Positions 33,736 through 44,812 of a DNA stretch of 64,000 nt are shown one piece after another; within the stretch, counting starts at the first letter, position 1, and the number at the start of each line of letters is the position of its first letter. The notes below the pieces were generated by a model. The model had not been told where the DNA came from, did no database searches, and worked only from the letters and a program-made list of their open reading frames with translations. The DNA is from Anastrepha obliqua (taxonomy: Eukaryota; Arthropoda; Insecta; Diptera; Tephritidae). The stretch covers positions 5,086,501 to 5,150,500 of the forward strand of contig NW_026562179.1 in assembly GCF_027943255.1 (NCBI RefSeq), in the 5' to 3' direction. A program made the position numbers and the translations under genes.

Positions 33736-34175
33736 GGATTTGTTCAGCCCTGCATGATTATAGTTAGAATTTACTTAACTATATTTATTTATTATTTGTG
33801 AATGAAATTATTCCTTAACTCTTAAATTAAATCGTCCCGATTTATACCGAATTAATGTCAGTTCCTTGTTCTTGCCTAATTAAATTTTACAGTTGGGTAA
33901 GGCTTTCTCAAGTGGGCCACAAAATTACCAAAGTGAATATTTTGCGATGAAATTCAACCAGGACTGAGTTCTATCATCCAGAAGCACACTCAGAAAATTT
34001 TGTTGTAAAATTCGAAATACAGTACAATTCCTCTTAACCGGTCACCTCGGGACTGCATACCTGGCCGGTTGCCGTTTTGGCCGGTTAATCCGAAGTGTAC
34101 TTGTATAATATATTGTATACATACATATACAAAAATGGAGAAGCATTTTTTACATATTTATGTATTTCATATTTA

Positions 34176-34439
34176 CATATCGCACCCTAAATACAAAAGG
34201 GTCACAACTCAAAATGTAGCTTCTGCTCAAATATGAACGAGACGTTATCAATAAAACGGTCCCCGGATGACATATGGCAAAAATAAATGTTTTGTTTTTT
34301 GGTAGGACTGTTATAAGCTTACATGGCAAATTTCAGCGTGATATGTCACATAGTTTGTTTTCTGTGCTTCTGTAAGCAAGTCAAGCTCGAGTGTGGAAAA
34401 TTTTGAGTTGTGACCCTTTTGTATTTAGGGTGCGATATG
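34176..34439. mobile_element. 264-bp MITE with perfect 40-bp TIRs and mariner-derived core
   Basis: 34176-34215 and 34400-34439 are exact inverted repeats starting CATATCGCACCC. TTA flanks both ends (34173-34175 and 34440-34442). A 3-bp TTA duplication suggests mobilisation by a PIF/Harbinger-type transposase. The 180-bp core (34218-34396) matches the mariner 3' end at 27255-27425 and the complement of 27960-28130. The MITE is inserted inside the Tigger element. Confidence 0.85.
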
Positions 34440-34475
34440 TTAATGTGTTACATCAATAAAGTATAAGTGTAATAA

Positions 34476-36069
34476 TTATTTTTTGAAAAAGTCTGTGATT
34501 TTCTTCTGTTTTTTAATCTTCAGTGAATTTCTGAATGCGACATTCCTCCATTTTCTAAACACCAAAACGTCTAATGCTGTTGAATCCTGTTGCTGCTCAA
34601 TGCATTTCAATGCAATTTCCATCACATTTTTGGCTTCTTCATGAGAAACTGTTTTCTCCTCTTCAACGTCACTACTCTCATCATCTTCCTCTTGTTCTTT
34701 GTTTGCTAAATCTATGATTTCGTCATCATTCAAAAATTCATTTTCAAGGTGTTCGTCACAGTTTATCATCCAATTTTCCACATCTTCTGCCTGTAATGAT
34801 TCGTTACCCGATAACTTTTGAAGGTCTTGTAAAGTAGATTTGTTTTCTTCTTCTTCAGTCCCTGCAATATTCGAGATCACAATTAGATTCTCAACATCTG
34901 GCCAAAGTTTTCTCCAAGACTTAACAAACGTTGAAGAGGGCATTTCTTGAAATGCTGTAGCTAACATATAGATAACGTCCTTGATATTGATCTTTTTGAT
35001 GACTTCTAAAAGACCTTTGTCTTCACTCTCCGAATGTTGCAGAATTTCAGAAACAAGTTTACGCCTGTATCGTCTTTTTAAGCTTTCGATCACTCCTTGG
35101 TCCATTTGTTGCACTAAGCTTGTCACATTAGGAGGAAGATAAACTAATTTTATGTCATCTACAGCGCAGTCATGAGGATGGGTTGGAGCATTATCTAACA
35201 AAAGAATTGCTTTAATAGGTAAGTTTACACTTTTTAAATTTTTTTTAACTTTTGGAACAAACTCCAAATTAAACCACTCTTTAAACAAGTCTGAGTTCAT
35301 CCACGCTGATTTTTGTGACTTATAATAAACCGGAAGGGAAGATGGATTCAATTTTTTGAATGCCCGTGGTTTAGCAGACTTGCCAATAACGAAAAGAGAA
35401 ATTTTATGAGTCCCTGCTGCATTCGAACAAACGGCCACTGTAATACGTTCTTTGTTCTTTTTTAAGCCAGAGGCAGACTGTTCATGACTGCCTAGAAAAG
35501 TTGTTTCTGGTAACATTTTAATGTTTAGACCGGTCTCGTCCATATTATAGACTTGTTCTGGAGATAATTCCTCTGTTTTAACAATTTCACCAAACTTAGT
35601 CTTGAATTCTGTCGCACCAGAAGTATCAGCAGACATTTTTTCTCCACTTACATGTGCGAAATGAATTCCGTGTCGCTTCTTCCATCAATTAAGCCAACTA
35701 TCACTTGTCACAAAGTCACCCCCAATATTAATCTTCTGGTCGATAGCCAAAGCTTTTTCTTTCAAAATTGGGCCGCCAATCGGTGTACCTCTTCGACGTT
35801 CCTGAAGAAACCAGATCCACAAAGCTTCATCGACGACCTGGCAAATCGGTTTTTTTTCTCGTACAACGGCTACCCAGATTTCTATCAGATTCCATTTTCG
35901 AGCAAAACTCCTCAATGGAACGCCTATCTCTTCGCCAGTCATTTACAGTGCTTTTTCCAACATTAAATTCTGCACATATTTTCGCTACGGATTCACCATT
36001 ATCAATCCGCTTTAGCACTTTTAAACGTGTATCCATCGAAACCACAATTCGTTTGCGCTTTGCACTCAT
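34476..36069 (-). pseudogene. Tigger/jerky-like transposase, two frame breaks
   Basis: It starts at the ATG at 36069 with MSAKRKRIVVSMDTRLKVL, then a psq-type helix-turn-helix (NVGKSTVNDWRRDR). A frame break near 35920 leads to the CENP-B-type second DNA-binding domain (LWIWFLQERRRGTPIGG). A second break near 35690 leads to a 386-residue DDE domain: VYNMDETGL with the first Asp, LLLDNAPTHP with the second and QQMDQGVIESLKRRYRRKL with the third. The acidic C-terminal tail ends at the TAA near 34476. The catalytic residues are intact, so only the two frame breaks inactivate it. Confidence 0.88.
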
Positions 36070-37070
36070 TGTTAAGGAAAGAACTATGTTATGTCCGTAC
36101 CCACAGCAAAAACAAACCAAATTGATCAAAACGACAAACGACAAAATCCTATCTAACATCGTTTATAGTTTACTTTGCCGGGACCTCCCCGTAATATCGG
36201 GGGAATCCCAGCCGCATCGCCTCGCCGGTGAATTTCTTGGAAAATATTGCATTGCGCTCGGCTGTTGTAACCAGGCCGGTTAATCCGTCGACCGGTTAAT
36301 GCGAAGCCGGTTAAGAGGAATTATACTGTAGTTTTTTTTTATTAACTATCGAAATTTTTTGCAGCGCTTGAATAATTATCACATTTCTCGTAAAGTAAGT
36401 ATCCGATTACAACGATTTTTCAACTGCAGACTGATAAAGGATGATATTTTCTAAAAACGTTATTTTTGTTCCGAAACTTGATGTTTTGTTGTTGTAAATA
36501 ATTTTTTTTAATAAATAATTAAAATTTTAACTAATTTCTGCGCCTCTGGGATGAAAATTTTTTAAGGATATTAACGTAATAAACATCTGTGCATTTATGT
36601 ATGGAAAAAAATGCGTGCAATTCGAAAAGGATTAATTACAATTAATTTTTTTGTGCCTGAATGCGCGCTTCGACTTACGCGGGCGCGCACGAACACACAA
36701 ACGGCGACTCGCGGGCGGCTTGCGAAAAACCGTGTTTCGGACACGTCTCAACGCGATATGCTTCCGTAAGATCAGTTTTGCCGACTTTTCCATTACTGGT
36801 GTTTACTTGTTTTTAAAGATTGGCCATATAAATAATTTACATATAACAGAATTTGCGCTTTGACTGTCGCGGAAATGCGTAATGATAATTAAATCAAATG
36901 TATTCAAAGAAATGTATAAGCTGTCATGCAAGGTTTCTATATACTTATTTATTACTAACGTTTATGTTTACATATCAGATCTATACATTGTAAGTTTAGT
37001 CAGCAAATGCCCTTAAAGAAAGTTATACAGATATCGCATATTCATTTGTTATTTCGAGAAAAAATGAAAA

Positions 37071-37877
37071 TCATTCACGCTTTTTACACTTTTCATATAG
37101 TTTGTTTTTACATAATGGGTAAATTTTAGATTGATCGTGGGCTGAAAATATTTTGCACTCGATGGAATTTTTATCTTTTGGAATAAAAGAATAGAACTGC
37201 CTCGTACTTTTCAAAGTTTGCTCTTTGGAATAGCGCTTTTTCAACTTACTAGAGTGATTTTCATGTTCTTGTTTATTACAGTAATCAAAATTAATTTTCT
37301 TAGAATTGACTTTTGCCCAATCATACAACTGTTTCGGTCTCGTAATTTTCACCGGAATTTTATCTTGCAAGCTTGCATGGTACGCATTTCTCTTTATAGC
37401 ACCACCAATACCATCGCAGGCACCTTTCCCATGTGCAGAGGCAAAAAAGTGCCACTCGGCATCGATGAAAAAATCCTTTTTGTGAAATAGTAAATTTATA
37501 AAATTGTACTTGTTTTTGTACTGTGAGGCCGCCCCGACGGAAAAATAATAGGTAGATTTTCTTCACATTTCGTTTACCAAACTGTTTAATCAAATATTGA
37601 ACCAATTTAGAATTGAACAAATTGACTGCGGAACTGTCATGTTCCAATGCTTCAGAAATGATCACAAAATTCTTATGCTGTTCTACGCCGTTTTCTTTGT
37701 AATGCACAACGTAAGGATGTATTGTTGCCTGCGTTGTGTTCCAGTATTCTGATTGCACAGAATTTTGAACACGACACTAAATTTCGCATTTTGGTCACTA
37801 ATTCGGACTAGATTTGTGTAAACACGACTATGGTTTTGTTTTCCGAAAGGGTTGCAACAACGATTTGCATGTGGCAT
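37071..37877 (-). pseudogene. ORF relic of the large TIR transposon, HGKG/DGIGG family
   Basis: Three minus-strand frames combine. 37683-37877 holds CNPFGKQNHSRVYTNLVR. 37560-37700 holds HKNFVIISEALEHDSSAVN, then QFGKRNVKKIYL. After a frame break near 37540 the reading continues SVGAASQYKNK, then AEWHFFASAHGKGACDGIGG, and joins the frame 37071-37370 (KIPVKITRPKQLYDWAK). In relatives I remember from other animals the first motif has an acidic residue (SDGAAS) where this copy has Val, which may have removed a catalytic residue. The superfamily is unknown to me. The copy is inactive. Confidence 0.6.
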
Positions 37878-38837
37878 TATATTAGTCTATACTTAGTTTT
37901 GTACACATTAACGTACGCGATTTACATAATATCACAGTTTTTATTATCACCGAAACACATCACCACAGCAGTCGGAAGGAGACTAGACACAACTAATGAC
38001 AATGTCGGCAAAACTGATCTTACGGAAGCATATCGCGTTGAGACGTGTCCGAAACACGGTTTTTCGCAAGCCGCCCGCGAGTCGCCGTTTGTGTGTTCGT
38101 GCGCGTCCGCGTAAGTCGAAGCGCGCATTCAGGCACAAAAAAATTAATTGTAATTAATCCTTTTCGAATTGCACGCATTTTTTTCCATACATAAATGCAC
38201 AGATGTTTATTACGTTAATATCCTTAAAAAATTTTCATCCCAGAGGCGCAGAAATTAGTTAAAATTTTAATTGTTTATTAAAAAAAATTATTTACAACAG
38301 CAAAACATCAAGTTTCGGAACAAAAATAACGTTTTTAGAAAATATCATCCTTTATCAGTCTGCAGTTGAAAAATCGTTGTAATCGGATACTTACTTTACG
38401 AGAAATGTGATAATTATTCAAGCGCTGCAAAAAACTTCGATAGTTAATAAAAAAAAAAACTATTTCGAATTTTACAACAAAATTTTCTGAGTGTGCTTCT
38501 GGATGATAGAACTCAGTCCTGGCTGAATTTCATCGCAAAATATTTACTTTGGTAATTTTGTGGCCCACTTGAGAAAGCCTTACCCAGTTATTAACTCTAG
38601 TATAAATATTGTTGCAAAGCGCAATTTTCTTATCGGTGAAAATATTTACCTGCTTAGTTCTAAGTGGCGTGAATTTAAATAGTTTAGAATGATTATTTAT
38701 GATAGGATATTTGTAAATAGCAATGATAGGATTTTTAGTTCTTTTTAAATATTTGTGCGTATGATGTGGTAATTTTTTGTCAATTAGTTACATAGAATAA
38801 AAATGTGAATTCGTCAAATAAATACGCACCGTCGGTT

Positions 38838-39415
38838 CTAGTTAGAATATATTTCCTGTTTGTTATGATTGTTTCTCCTTCTGCTTGAATTGCGACCATG
38901 ATGACCATGGCTAGTAATATCAGGTAATTTCTTGTCGTCTCCTGTAACTGTGTAATTTTTTACGTTGTCTTTGTGAATAACTTTTTCCTCCTTAGTCAAA
39001 ATCGTGTCCTCGCCAACTTCCTGCACTACGTACTTTTTGTAACGACTGTCGCTTTTACTTCTGATGTTAGTCCTTAACACCAATACCTGGTCTCCTTGTT
39101 TGAAAGTTCGGGGTCTAGTTCCCTGGTTTAGACGTTGTAATGTTTTCTGCGATGCGTCTTTTAATTTTTTACTATGTCTTCCTTGCTGTATGTTATTAGG
39201 TTAAAATGTATATCCCTTGGTTTTTTTTTCTGTGAAGGTATGGGTTGTGTTGTTCAATTCCTTTACAGCTACAAATAGCTCCTCGGTTGCTGATGTTAAA
39301 TTCTGTATTTTTACTATTCTTGCCTATTCTGATATGGAAATGTGCGTTCGTTCTACCTGACCGTTTGCCTTTGATCTATATATTGGTGTCTGCATTTTGT
39401 TGATATTGTATTTAT
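38838..39415 (-). pseudogene. Gypsy integrase, C-terminal part
   Basis: The minus strand reads YRSKANGQVERT near 39340, the conserved region with the third catalytic Glu of Ty3/gypsy integrase, and continues to a basic C-terminal tail (VLRTNIRSKSDSRYKKYVV, 39083 on). The copia element is inserted just N-terminal to this point, between the second and third catalytic residues. Frameshifts are present near 39200. Confidence 0.65.
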
Positions 39416-39576
39416 TGAAAAATAATGAAATTGTAAGTAGTTGGCAACCCGAATTCCTACTCAGTTTCTTTTTTACTTCATTTCTTTTTACTTGTATAGA
39501 TTTAAGTTTAGTGTGTAATAAAACGATGAAAAGAACATACCGTTTTGTCCTTCAATCTGGTTTTTTGTCCTCGAAA
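39416..39576 (+). repeat. copia 5' LTR
   Basis: Differs from the 3' LTR mainly by about 35 extra bases after TAATAAAACG (from about 39523). This segment duplicates the GTTTTGTCC motif, so either it was gained in the 5' copy or lost by slippage in the 3' copy. AATAAA is present near 39517. Confidence 0.8.
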
Positions 39577-39748
39577 GGTTATGGGCCCAGGTGAGGCTCA
39601 AGTGCTTTTTTACACACAAGAAGAAATCGCAGCTTAGGTGCAGTGATACCAAAATCAGTGATTGAAACGAGATCCCAAGTATAGTGGTCTCAGGAACAAT
39701 GGCTTCATTTTGACTGGAGTATACGACAGTAAAAGACAGTTAATCACC

Positions 39749-40348
39749 ATGAGTGCACCACAGCAAATTGAGAAATTGGATGATGGAAACTACGACTTTT
39801 GGTCCCTTCAAATGAAAAGTCTTCTCGTGAATGCAGATCTTTGGGAGATCGCCAGCGGAAGCCTTGTGAAAAGTGACGACAAGAAGTTTAACACTAAAGA
39901 CGAAAAGGCGTTGGCACTTATAATATTTAATGTTAAATCGTCACAGGTATGTCATATTAAACATGCAGAGATTTCAAAAGAAGCATGGGATAAATTGAAA
40001 AGTGTACACCAGCCGCGTGGTCCGGCAAGAAAAGTTACTCTATATAAATCCCTAATCAACTTGAGTATGTCTGAGAGTGACACAGTGGCACACCACATAA
40101 GGAAATTTTGTGAAATTGTTGATAAACTCTCCGAAATTGGCGTAACAATAAACGATGATTTGCTTGTTCTAATTCTTCTAACAAGTTTACCCAAGTCATT
40201 CCAGAATTTCATTATAGCTGTCGAGATTCGCGATTCGTTGCCTACCCTCGAAATTTTAAAAGCAAAGCTGCTGGAAGAAGGGGCACGGAGAATGCAGCAC
40301 AAAACAGATCAAAATGGCAGCGATGGTCAAAAAGCGTTTGTAGTGTAG
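39749..40348 (+). CDS. copia gag (capsid part)
   Basis: I choose the ATG at 39749, giving a 200-residue protein that starts MSAPQQIEKLDDGNYDFW, the usual beginning of copia-type gag (UBN2/gag-polypeptide family; shell-forming RNA-binding protein). The open frame extends 5' without an ATG. It ends at the TAG at 40346. The CCHC knuckle that should follow lies in another frame at about 40400-40440 and reads CHNYGQTGHFAAHC, with the second Cys replaced by Tyr, so the nucleocapsid part is both shifted and damaged. Confidence 0.8.
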   Translation: MSAPQQIEKLDDGNYDFWSLQMKSLLVNADLWEIASGSLVKSDDKKFNTKDEKALALIIFNVKSSQVCHIKHAEISKEAWDKLKSVHQPRGPARKVTLYKSLINLSMSESDTVAHHIRKFCEIVDKLSEIGVTINDDLLVLILLTSLPKSFQNFIIAVEIRDSLPTLEILKAKLLEEGARRMQHKTDQNGSDGQKAFVV

Positions 40349-40499
40349 TCGGGAAGCAAAATTTTAAAAAGCCCAACAACAAATCTAGTCTTAGATGTCA
40401 TAACTATGGTCAAACGGGACATTTCGCAGCACATTGTCGATTACCGAAAAAACAAAACCAACAACAAAGATCATTTTCGGCTCGAACTCATAAATTTGA

Positions 40500-43462
40500 A
40501 TTGAATTGAATCATATTTGGTGCGTTGACAGTGGTGCGACATCACACATTTGAGGAGAACGAAATATGTTCGAGAAGTTCGTAGAAGCGGCAGAGCGTGT
40601 GCAACTTACTGATGGCAACCACATGGATTCTTCTGGAAAAGGAGAAGTTTGCGTTACAACTCCAACATGTATGATCCGTCTTAAGAACGTACTGTTTGTG
40701 CCAAATCTAAAATGTAATTTTATATCGGTAAATAAAGCTGTAAGCGAAGGTATGACGGTTCGGTTCAACAGTGTATGTGCGAAAATAGAAGACCAAAACA
40801 GGAGGACAATTTTAATTGCGCAGAAAATTGAAAATTTATTCGTTTTTAAAGAAAATTTAAAGCAATTGTGTTTGGCTGCATCGGTGGACAAGGCCAGCAT
40901 ATGGCATCGAAGATTTGGTCACCAAAATTACGACGATCTGCACGAATTAGTCAATAAGAACTTGGTGCAAAATATTGACATCACCGATGTGCCAAGAAAC
41001 GTAAGATGCGAAGTGTGCGTAAAGAGCAAAATGTACGTCAAGCCATTTCCAAAATTGGCTCAATATCGGTCCCAAAATATACTAGAACTCATCCACACCG
41101 ATGTATGTGGACCTTTCGCAAAATCCTCGATTGGCGGCAGCAAATATTTTGTGACTTTTGTGGATGATTACTCCAGAAGATCTTTCGTGTACTTTATACA
41201 CACGAAGGATGAAGTCTTCGAGAAGTTTCGAGATTTTAAGAATATTGTTGAAAACCAAAGTGGATTAAAAATTAAAGCAGTGCGCAGCGACAACGGTCGT
41301 GAATACATAAACAATGATTTCGACAGATTTTTCAAGGAAAATGGCATCAAACGCGAACTTTCGGTTGTCTACACACCACAACAAAACGGCGTGGCCGAAC
41401 GCCTTAATCGAACTTTAACCGAGATGGCTAGGAGTATGGTTGTAGAGTCCGGTTTAAGTGAATATTTGTGGGCTGAAGCCATTTATACAGCTTCTTATAT
41501 ACGCAACCGATGTCCCACAAAGGCGCTGAATGATACGACACCCTACGAGATGTGGACAAGAAAGAAGCCGATGGTGAAGCACCTCCGTGTTTTTGGTTCT
41601 TTCGCTATAGCGCTAAACAAAACGCAGTCAAATAAGTTGCAGCCGAAAGGCGAAGAGTGTTATATGGTGGGCTATTCGTTATGCTCAAAAGCCTATCGCC
41701 TCTACGATCCAAAACGTCATCAAATAATTGAAAGAAGAGATGTATACTTCGACGAACGTAAGTCAAAATCAACGCGTGAAAACGGCACAACGCAGGAAGA
41801 TTTACAGCTGCTGGAAAATGACCCCATGAAAAATAGTAATGTTTCAAGAAGTTGCGACGAAATTCTTAACGATAAAGTACCAGTAAACAACGACGAAGAA
41901 GACAACGATGAAGACCATGACCATAGAAGCATCGATAGCGCTCAAAAGCGGCCAGGAAGGCCGAAAATCATTCGATCTGGGAACCCAGGGCGGCCCAGGA
42001 AACAACGTAATTTATTAAATGAGATGACCAGCGACCCCGAAGTAAGAGTACCAGAAAAGTTCGACGACGTCCAAAATAATGAGTATGCACGAGATGGGCG
42101 TGCGGCAATGCAGAGGGAGAATGACTCGTTAATCAACAACAACACTTGGACGCTTGTGGACTTACCAGGGGGACAGAAACCAATCAGAAGTAAATGGGTT
42201 TTTAGTTTAAAGGCGAATAAAGATGGCAACATCGAAAGGTTCGAAACAAGACTAGTAGCTAAAGACTGTAGTCAGGAATATGGTGTGAATTATTTCGAAA
42301 CATTTTCTCCAGTCGTCAGGTATGCCACGATCCGTATGCTACTGGCGTTAGCAGCGCAGCATGGACTCTACTTACATCAACTCGACGTCACTACCGCTTA
42401 CTTAAACAGTGAGCTGAAAGAAGAGTGCTACATGCGGCAACCCGATGGCTTTATAAGCAGCAATCACCCCGGAGGCGTTTTAAAATTGAACAAGGCAATC
42501 TATGGCTTTAAGCAGTCCGGCAAGGAGTGGAATTCTACCTTGGATTCCATTTTAAAGGAAATGGGTTTCGTTTCTTGCAAGAATGAACCATGCCTGTACC
42601 AAAGGCGAAACTCAGGCAAGTTGGCATTAATTGCTATTTACGTTGATGATCTCATTCTAGGAAGCTCATCATACTGGCGCTATTACTGTTGGCCACAGGC
42701 AATACATCCTCAATCTGTTGAAGAAATGCGGAATGACAGACTGCAGGCCGGCATCAACTCCCTCGATGCTGGGTACCAAATCAAACGTAGCGATGATACT
42801 GAGAAGCAGATCGATCCGACGTCCTATCAGTCTCTCATTGGCGCGTTAATGTACTTAGCTGTAACAACTCGGTGAGCAAGTTGGCGCAATGTAACATCAA
42901 TCCGAAAACTGAACACGAAATAGGAGCAAAGCATGTCCTACGTTACTTGGCCATGGCCATTGACTACAAGCTTCGGTACTATGCTGAGAACTCTGAAGTC
43001 TGTGGATATGTGGCCGCAGACTGGGGTGGCGACCTCAATGACCGAAAATCATACTCCGGTTATTTGTTTATGAAGGCAGGCGCTACAATTTCATGGGAAT
43101 CAAAGAAGCAAACGATTGTTGCTTTAAGTACTACGGAAGCAGAGTACGTCGCACTTTCAACGGCGGCGAAGGAAGCAATTTACTTAAAATATTTACTTAT
43201 AAAATTAGGGTTTTATTCGAAAGATAAACCACTATTGTTACGAGGCGACAACATAAGCGCGCAACATCTAGCAAAGAATCATTTGTATCACGCCCGTACC
43301 AAACATATTGACATTAAATTTCATCATGTTACAGAATCAATTGAAAATGGTGATATTGTACTAAAATATATTTCAACTAAATCTAATCTAGCAGATGTAT
43401 TAACTAAAAATTTGACTAAAGCAAAACATTCGGAACTTGTTAAACTTATGGGATTATATTGA
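40500..43462 (+). pseudogene. copia pol: protease, integrase, reverse transcriptase, RNase H
   Basis: Protease active site WCVDSGATSHI lies at about 40520-40553 and is followed at once by an in-frame TGA (expected Cys). From 40566 the frame is open for 769 codons: integrase zinc-binding region (WHRRFGHQN, then CEVC), core with TDVCGP, RSDNGREY and PQQNGVAERLN; then RT with KWVFSLKANKDG and YVDDLILGS (42636 on). After YVDD about 70 residues are missing or scrambled. A frame change at 42875 leads to RNase H (42872-43462) with AADWGGD, STTEAEYVAL and LRGDNISAQ, all catalytic acids present. Confidence 0.88.
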
Positions 43463-43572
43463 AAAACATTAATTTTTGAATTGAAAGAATTTAAGATTTT
43501 TTGCTTTATTGAACGAATGTATTGAACAAATGTAATAATTTAGAATTATATATTTGGGTTGAGAGGGAGTAT

Positions 43573-43697
43573 TGGAAAATAATGAAATTGTAAGTAGTTG
43601 GCAATACGAATTCCTACTCAGTTTCTTTTTTACTTCATTTCTTTTTACTTGTATAGATTTAAGTTTAGTGTGTAATAAAACGGTTTTTTGTCCTACA
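43573..43697 (+). repeat. copia 3' LTR
   Basis: Matches the 5' LTR except for the 35-base length difference and a few substitutions (for example GCAATACG against GCAACCCG). It begins after the polypurine tract at 43561-43569. Confidence 0.8.
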
Positions 43698-44812
43698 ATA
43701 TTTTATACACATTTGTTTTAACATTGGTGTATTCAGACAACTTTCGTTATCTGTCATGAGTCGTTAACAGTTCGGAAAATTGCTAATAAGATTTCCTTCT
43801 ACTTTTTGCTCATTACTGTTTTTGAGTCTAATTGTCTGATAGTTATGTATTTTGAGAATTTATCTACTGCTACTAAATATGTTTTGTGCTCATTAAAATA
43901 AATATTTAAATGCATGTATTCCCTTGGTTGTGTTGGTACGTCTGATTCTTTTAATGGTTCTCTTGTGGGATTCCGTTCGCATTTGCCGTAAAGACAAGCT
44001 GTGCACTTTTTGTTGTTGCTTTACATTGTTGTTTTATTTTCCGCCAATAATATTGGTCTAATACATAGCTCTTTTACATTATTTTTGTATCCCCTGTGAG
44101 CTCGCTCGTGTGTTTGTTTAACTAATTCTAACTGTCTATCTGGTTGGGTTATGCCTTCGTGTTTATTTGGTGTATTTACGAATTTTATATCTGTGAACGT
44201 GTTTTTTATAATTTGCAATTGCTGCAATTTTTTTCGGCTTTCGGATTATGTCGTTGTTTGAACTATCAGATGAATGTACAGTACCTATAGAAGATGTGTT
44301 AATTATTTGTCGTGACAAGGCGACAGCTACAATATTCTGTGCGTCTGGTTTATACACGACTTTAGCTCCATAATCTTCGATAATATTTTTCCATCTCTTT
44401 AGTTTATGACTCGGATTCCTATCCGATATGGCGGAAGTAAGCCATTGATGGCCGGTATATATGGTTAAGTCGGCTATGCCGTATATGTAATTTCATAATT
44501 TTTGTAGCGACCATATAATAACGAGTAACTCTTTCTCGTTGGTACTAAATATAATTTTGTTCTGTGGTACTGAGTGTGCGGGATACAAAATAAATTGGAT
44601 TTTTATTTTGACTCAATACGGCTCAAATGGCTATACTGGAAGCGTCTGTAGTGAGTTCAAAAGCTTTTTCATAATTTGGGTGGTATAAGCAGTTTTTCCT
44701 TTAAGCAGTTTCTCAGTTTATTTATGGCTTCTTTGGCCTTTTGTTCTGAACTAATTGTTGTGCTCTTACTTTTATTTTTTCCGATATGAGAATTATGTCC
44801 TTGAAGATGTAA
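43698..44812 (-). pseudogene. Gypsy RNase H and integrase N-terminal part
   Basis: The minus strand reads KAFELTTDASSIAI (about 44660), then NEKELLVIIWSLQKL, the RNase H of Ty3/gypsy pol, then KPDAQNIVAVALSR (44330). Next is the integrase zinc-binding region (HERAHRGYKN, about 44100) and the core start FNEHKTYLVAVDKFSKY (about 43890). Stops and frameshifts are frequent. The piece ends at the copia insertion on the low side and at the RTE fragment on the high side. Confidence 0.7.

Larger units (their letters stand above)
34020..36328 (-). mobile_element. pogo/Tigger transposon, TA duplication
   Basis: TIRs begin CAGTACAATTCCTCTTAACC on the left (34020) and CAGTATAATTCCTCTTAACC read from the right end (36328). 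Repeated CCGGTTAA-like motifs follow inside both ends. TA lies at 34018-34019 and 36329-36330. The uninterrupted right arm of the surrounding TIR element shows the empty site, with one TA at the matching position. Total length is 2309 bp, including a 264-bp MITE in its 3' untranslated part. Confidence 0.9.
33895..38585 (-). mobile_element. Large TIR transposon with about 585-bp arms, 4-bp duplication AGTT
   Basis: Left arm: 33895-34017 plus 36329-36790 (split by the Tigger element). Right arm: about 38000-38585. The arms are inverted copies with few differences, starting GGGTAAGGCTTTCTCAAGTG. AGTT occurs immediately outside both ends (33891-33894 and 38586-38589). Between the arms a broken minus-strand gene is found. 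Long TIRs and a 4-bp duplication would fit Sola or Ginger-type superfamilies, but I cannot assign it. Confidence 0.8.
39416..43697 (+). mobile_element. Ty1/copia LTR retrotransposon, inserted in gypsy integrase
   Basis: 5' LTR about 39416-39576 and 3' LTR about 43573-43697 share a 110-bp core (GTAAGTAGTTGGCAA, then TTTACTTGTATAGATTTAAG). The primer-binding site GGTTATGGGCCCAG at 39577 matches the copia-type use of an internal initiator-tRNA-Met fragment. A polypurine tract (GAGAGGGAG) precedes the 3' LTR. TTTAT lies directly before the 5' LTR and within 5 bases after the 3' LTR and may be the target duplication. Gag is open, pol has one stop, a frameshift and a deletion. Confidence 0.88.

Noticed and set aside
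36651..36863. Short basic open frame at 36.65 kb, repeated inverted at 37.9-38.1 kb
   Set aside because: It lies within the inverted arms of the large TIR element and occurs in both only because the arms are copies; no start or domain support.
38590..38837. Envelope gene of a gypsy-class element expected between integrase and 3' LTR
   Set aside because: Only about 250 bp of AT-rich sequence without a signal-peptide or membrane-type frame is present.
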